Shown here in pieces: positions 9,001 through 10,746 of a stretch of 10,746 nucleotides of DNA (positions are counted from its first letter, which is position 1; each line of letters starts with the position of its first letter). The DNA is from Lunasporangiospora selenospora (Eukaryota > Mortierellomycota > Mortierellomycetes > Mortierellales > Mortierellaceae): contig JAABOA010000195.1 in NCBI GenBank assembly GCA_015680635.1, positions 9,740 through 20,485 on the forward strand. Direction: 5' to 3'. Below the pieces are notes generated by a model that did not search any database, was not told where the DNA came from, and saw only the letters and a program-made list of their open reading frames with translations. Both the position numbers and the translations under genes were made by a program.

Positions 9001-9972
9001 CTTCTTTCGGCGCTTCTCTCGGCGCTGGCCTGGCCCATGGCGTTGACACGTCTGGGCTACTTGATTGACAACCCCTGGAGCGTTGCCCTAGACCGTGCTA
9101 AGCTTGCGGGCCTTGTGTTGGCGGATTCGCTGTTGATGAGATCTTATCTCGGTTTCAGACCGGCGACTCTGGTAGGTGTCTCTATACTCTCCTTTCTCTA
9201 TTGATCGATTGGGAAGATAATGTGGTAACTTTGCATCGAAATCTAACCACAAATCGCGCATTCCTACTTTCAGGTTGGATACAGTCTCGGAGCTCGAGTC
9301 ATATTTTACTGTCTCTTGGAACTTGGAAGGCTGGATGCCTATGGCATTGTTGAGGATGTTTACTTGTTTGGTGCGCCGGTCACAGCGTCCGAGAGCCAAT
9401 GGCGACAAGCAAGAGGTGCCGTTGCAGGAGATCTCGTAAATGGATATCTTCGCAATGACTGGGTCCTCGGATTCTTGTTCCGTGCCACAACGGGAGGTTT
9501 AGGTACTGTGGCGGGTCTGCGACCAATCAACAATGTTCCAGGAGTTATCAACAAGGACTTGACAGAGCATGTGGAGGGTCATCTTGACTACCGAGTCAAG
9601 ATCCCATTGTTGATGAAGTTGATGGGTCTCAAGATTACGTCTGAATCTTTCCTGGATAAAGAAGAAGCGGTCCTTCACCAACGCTCACTTAAGATCAATC
9701 CAAACGAACGACTCAAAGCCCCCAGACCCATGATGCCCTCCAAGGCCGAGTTGGCAAACTCGGCATCATTGACTGAAAGTGAAAAGAATCAACTTGAGGC
9801 TGCATTTCGAAGACCGGCCCCCAAAGCCAAGATACCCGATCTAGATTCGATCAAGGGCCTGTCTGCAGAAGAGATGGCAGCGCTCAAAGCAGCGATTGAA
9901 GAGGCTAGTAATGCCTCTTTGGCGAATCCGGAACTCCACTCCCCTGCAGAAAGCTATTCTCGACGCAGGTAG
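6085..9972 (+). CDS. DUF726 alpha/beta-hydrolase, TMCO4 / yeast Mil1 family membrane protein
   Basis: Exons are 6085-7067, 7745-8839, 8930-9171 and 9274-9972 (TAG at 9970-9972), about 1,005 residues, close to the roughly 1,070 of yeast Mil1. The N-terminal third is disordered, with a His cluster (HDHSHSHSHGHSH, about 53-65). The family core starts near residue 270 (FAYAGLCLVTANCLFQALEG; SRHLDIDPD). A second Ser-rich linker follows (about 355-475). Gly/Ala-rich hydrophobic segments lie at about 553-625 and 718-738. The hydrolase signature GYSLGAR puts the nucleophile at about Ser777; NDWVLG gives the likely acid, Asp835, and GHLDY the likely base, His876. Mil1 acts with the AP-1 adaptor; lipase chemistry is inferred from the fold. 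Exon 1 changes frame at about 6400-6540 (listed separately), so residue numbers may shift slightly. A start at 5832 through a 5' intron is possible. The family call is very secure. Confidence 0.88.
6241..6279 (+). repeat. Hexanucleotide repeat encoding a histidine cluster
   Basis: Imperfect tandem CAY-AGC units encode alternating His and Ser (HDHSHSHSHGHSH), eight histidines in 13 residues. Such HxH stretches bind Zn, Ni or Cu in many proteins. I do not know them as a conserved part of DUF726 proteins, so this may be a lineage-specific insertion produced by repeat slippage. It also supports frame 1 as the coding frame here; the other frame gives a meaningless Ala/Thr/Ile string. Confidence 0.7.
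6400..6540 (+). other. Reading-frame break of the DUF726 gene at a TCT/ACC microsatellite
   Basis: The frame that starts at 6085 stops at TGA 6535-6537. The downstream, family-conserved part of the exon is read in the next frame, which is open from well upstream to 7075. Protein-like composition changes over between about 6400 and 6500, around a run of TC, TCT and ACC units (6400-6450). One extra base (or two missing) there would explain it. An alternative is a weak intron of length 3n+1, for example GTCTCC at 6421 to TTGAG at 6538 (118 nt). The sequence cannot distinguish a sequencing or assembly slip, a real slippage mutation, or such an intron. Confidence 0.6.
7307..7329 (+). other. Intronic G-rich block, G-quadruplex candidate
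   Basis: Five Gs, AT, ten Gs, TGT, then three Gs: at least four runs of three or more guanines with short loops on the transcribed-RNA sense strand. The ten-G run is also complementary to the nine-C run at 7171-7179 of the same intron, so the pre-mRNA could form either a quadruplex or a long-range C/G duplex. Confidence 0.5.
7482..7500 (+). repeat. Short perfect hairpin in the long intron
   Basis: TCTCTCTC (7482-7489) and GAGAGAGA (7493-7500) are exact reverse complements separated by GAT, forming an 8-bp stem with a 3-nt loop. It lies 245 nt before the acceptor of the 677-nt intron. It may be a simple consequence of CT/GA microsatellite content. Confidence 0.6.
8840..8929 (+). other. Intron of the DUF726 gene (90 nt)
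   Basis: The donor GTAAGT is at 8840, a CTAAC branch-point motif at 8902-8906, and acceptor ACAATAG ends at 8929. It splits a codon after its first base (C plus TT gives Leu). The join reads EMLMQ-LGNALGLLATEV, in keeping with the family. Without splicing the frame stops at 8884-8886. Confidence 0.9.
9172..9273 (+). other. Intron of the DUF726 gene (102 nt)
   Basis: The donor GTAGGT is at 9172, a CTAAC branch-point motif at 9243-9247, and acceptor TACTTTCAG ends at 9273. Phase 0. The join GFRPATL-VGYSLGARV restores the nucleophile elbow of the hydrolase, so the exon border falls four codons before the catalytic serine codon (9283-9285). Confidence 0.92.
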
Positions 9973-10415
9973 TGTTTTGCACATACACACATTTATAGAT
10001 AAATATAGAAGTGAAGACGGTTGCAAGGACAACAATATCATACAAAAAAAAGGAAAGAGAGAGAAACTATCTTGTCTGCGTGGAATAGAAACCACGACCA
10101 TTTTTTTAACATATCAAAGCGAGTCTAAAGGTGACGGTGGGGCGAGTTTGGATTGGAGCCGTGGCAGAAGAGAATTTAAAGCGCTCTCATAACTTGACTC
10201 GTTGTATCAGTCCATTGTATAGTCTATTTTGTTCTTTCGAAGCTTCCACCGCTGAGAAAGCCGATTATCTTCCCGCACGTCACGCCTTCAATATGAAAGG
10301 TTGCCTCAGGAAAGGCACCCAATAACTATGGTTGATGAAAGCAATTGGATCCCTCGAGTAAACCCCGTTTTGTTTGTTTCAACTAAGACGCGTAGTAATC
10401 AACTCACCAAATAAA
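9973..10415 (+). terminator. 3' UTR and poly(A) signal region of the DUF726 gene
   Basis: A/T-rich sequence follows the stop codon. The first clear AATAAA hexamer on the plus strand is at 10410-10415, 438 nt after the stop. GATAAATATA near 9998-10007 is a weaker, closer candidate. No reading frame in this stretch looks coding. Confidence 0.45.
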
Positions 10416-10710
10416 CACTCCACAAATGACAGCTCTGAGAGTTATTCTTTTGAATACCACCATGCTGCACATTAACATACACGGATGAGGATGTACCACC
10501 ACACCCACGCTTGTCTTGTCTCCCTTTTTTTTATGCAGGCGCAGTTGAAATGGGAGCATCTTCCTCTTCATTCAACCCATTTCATTTCTCCTTCTCCATT
10601 TCTCATAATGGAGCAATCAACAGGAAAGGCCTCCTTACTTTGTACATGGGTTCGACTTTCGGTATCCCCTTCTCTGTTTTCCCACTATCATATTCCTATA
10701 CTAATCCTGC

Positions 10711-10711
<1 letters not shown>
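10416..10711. other. Downstream flank with a 9-bp inverted repeat
   Basis: No supported gene. TGAAATGGG (10546-10554) and CCCATTTCA (10576-10584) are perfect inverted copies 21 nt apart. CTTTTTTTTATGCAG just before them (ending near 10538) resembles a splice acceptor, so an exon of a further gene could begin here, but no recognisable protein follows. Confidence 0.35.

Positions 10712-10746
<35 letters not shown>
10712..10746 (+). repeat. CT microsatellite, cut by the window edge
   Basis: Uninterrupted alternating T and C from 10712 to the last base (35 nt). Its true length is unknown. It could be the start of the CT-rich promoter or leader of a next plus-strand gene, as seen before the DUF726 gene. 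Confidence 0.9.

Noticed and set aside
10131-10325. 64-codon plus-strand open frame in the 3' flank
   Set aside because: Short, no motif, lies before the AATAAA in the presumed 3' UTR.
1-10746. CRISPR array, bacterial operon, prophage or insertion sequence
   Set aside because: No regularly spaced repeats, no Shine-Dalgarno-led gene series and no transposase; the spliced genes show that the DNA is eukaryotic.

Overview
The window reads as nuclear DNA of a filamentous fungus. It carries two protein genes, both on the plus strand and both split by introns. Three of the introns are about 90-100 nt long with fungal-type splice sites (GTATGG, GTAAGT and GTAGGT donors; TAG or CAG acceptors; CTAAC branch-point motifs in two of them). 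The leaders are strongly pyrimidine-rich and short simple repeats are common. A Mucoromycota/Mortierella-type genome is my best guess, but this rests on general style and not on a diagnostic marker.

Layout. (1) 1-588 is pyrimidine-rich sequence ending in a splice acceptor, probably an intron and/or leader. (2) 589-1951 is the 3' part of an arrestin-domain protein gene: two exons, a long Ser/Pro-rich insert between the arrestin halves, and two LPxY motifs at the C-terminus. (3) 1952 to about 5370 has no gene I can support. It holds poly-C tracts, a perfect 10-bp inverted repeat, and a tRNA-like element with a consensus Pol III box B enclosed in a 15-bp imperfect stem. (4) 5372-6084 is the probable promoter and leader of the next gene. 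It opens with a GA-tract/CT-tract inverted repeat, continues as a long CT-rich stretch, and contains upstream AUGs that a 5' intron may remove. (5) 6085-9972 is a four-exon gene for a DUF726 alpha/beta-hydrolase of the TMCO4 / yeast Mil1 family, about 1,005 residues, with an intact Ser-Asp-His triad. Its N-terminal exon needs a change of reading frame inside a TCT/ACC microsatellite, the clearest anomaly in the window. (6) 9973-10746 is 3' UTR and flank with an AATAAA signal and a CT microsatellite running off the edge.

How the genes relate. Both products belong to families linked to membrane traffic. Arrestin-related adaptors recruit Rsp5-type ubiquitin ligases to cargo, and yeast Mil1 is an AP-1-associated membrane lipase homologue. 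About 4.1 kb separates them and fungal genes are normally transcribed singly, so co-regulation is only a thought. I did not find a convincing new multi-gene system. The items worth following are the microsatellite frameshift, the alternative ATG|GT start of the DUF726 gene, its structured 677-nt intron, and the tRNA-like element.
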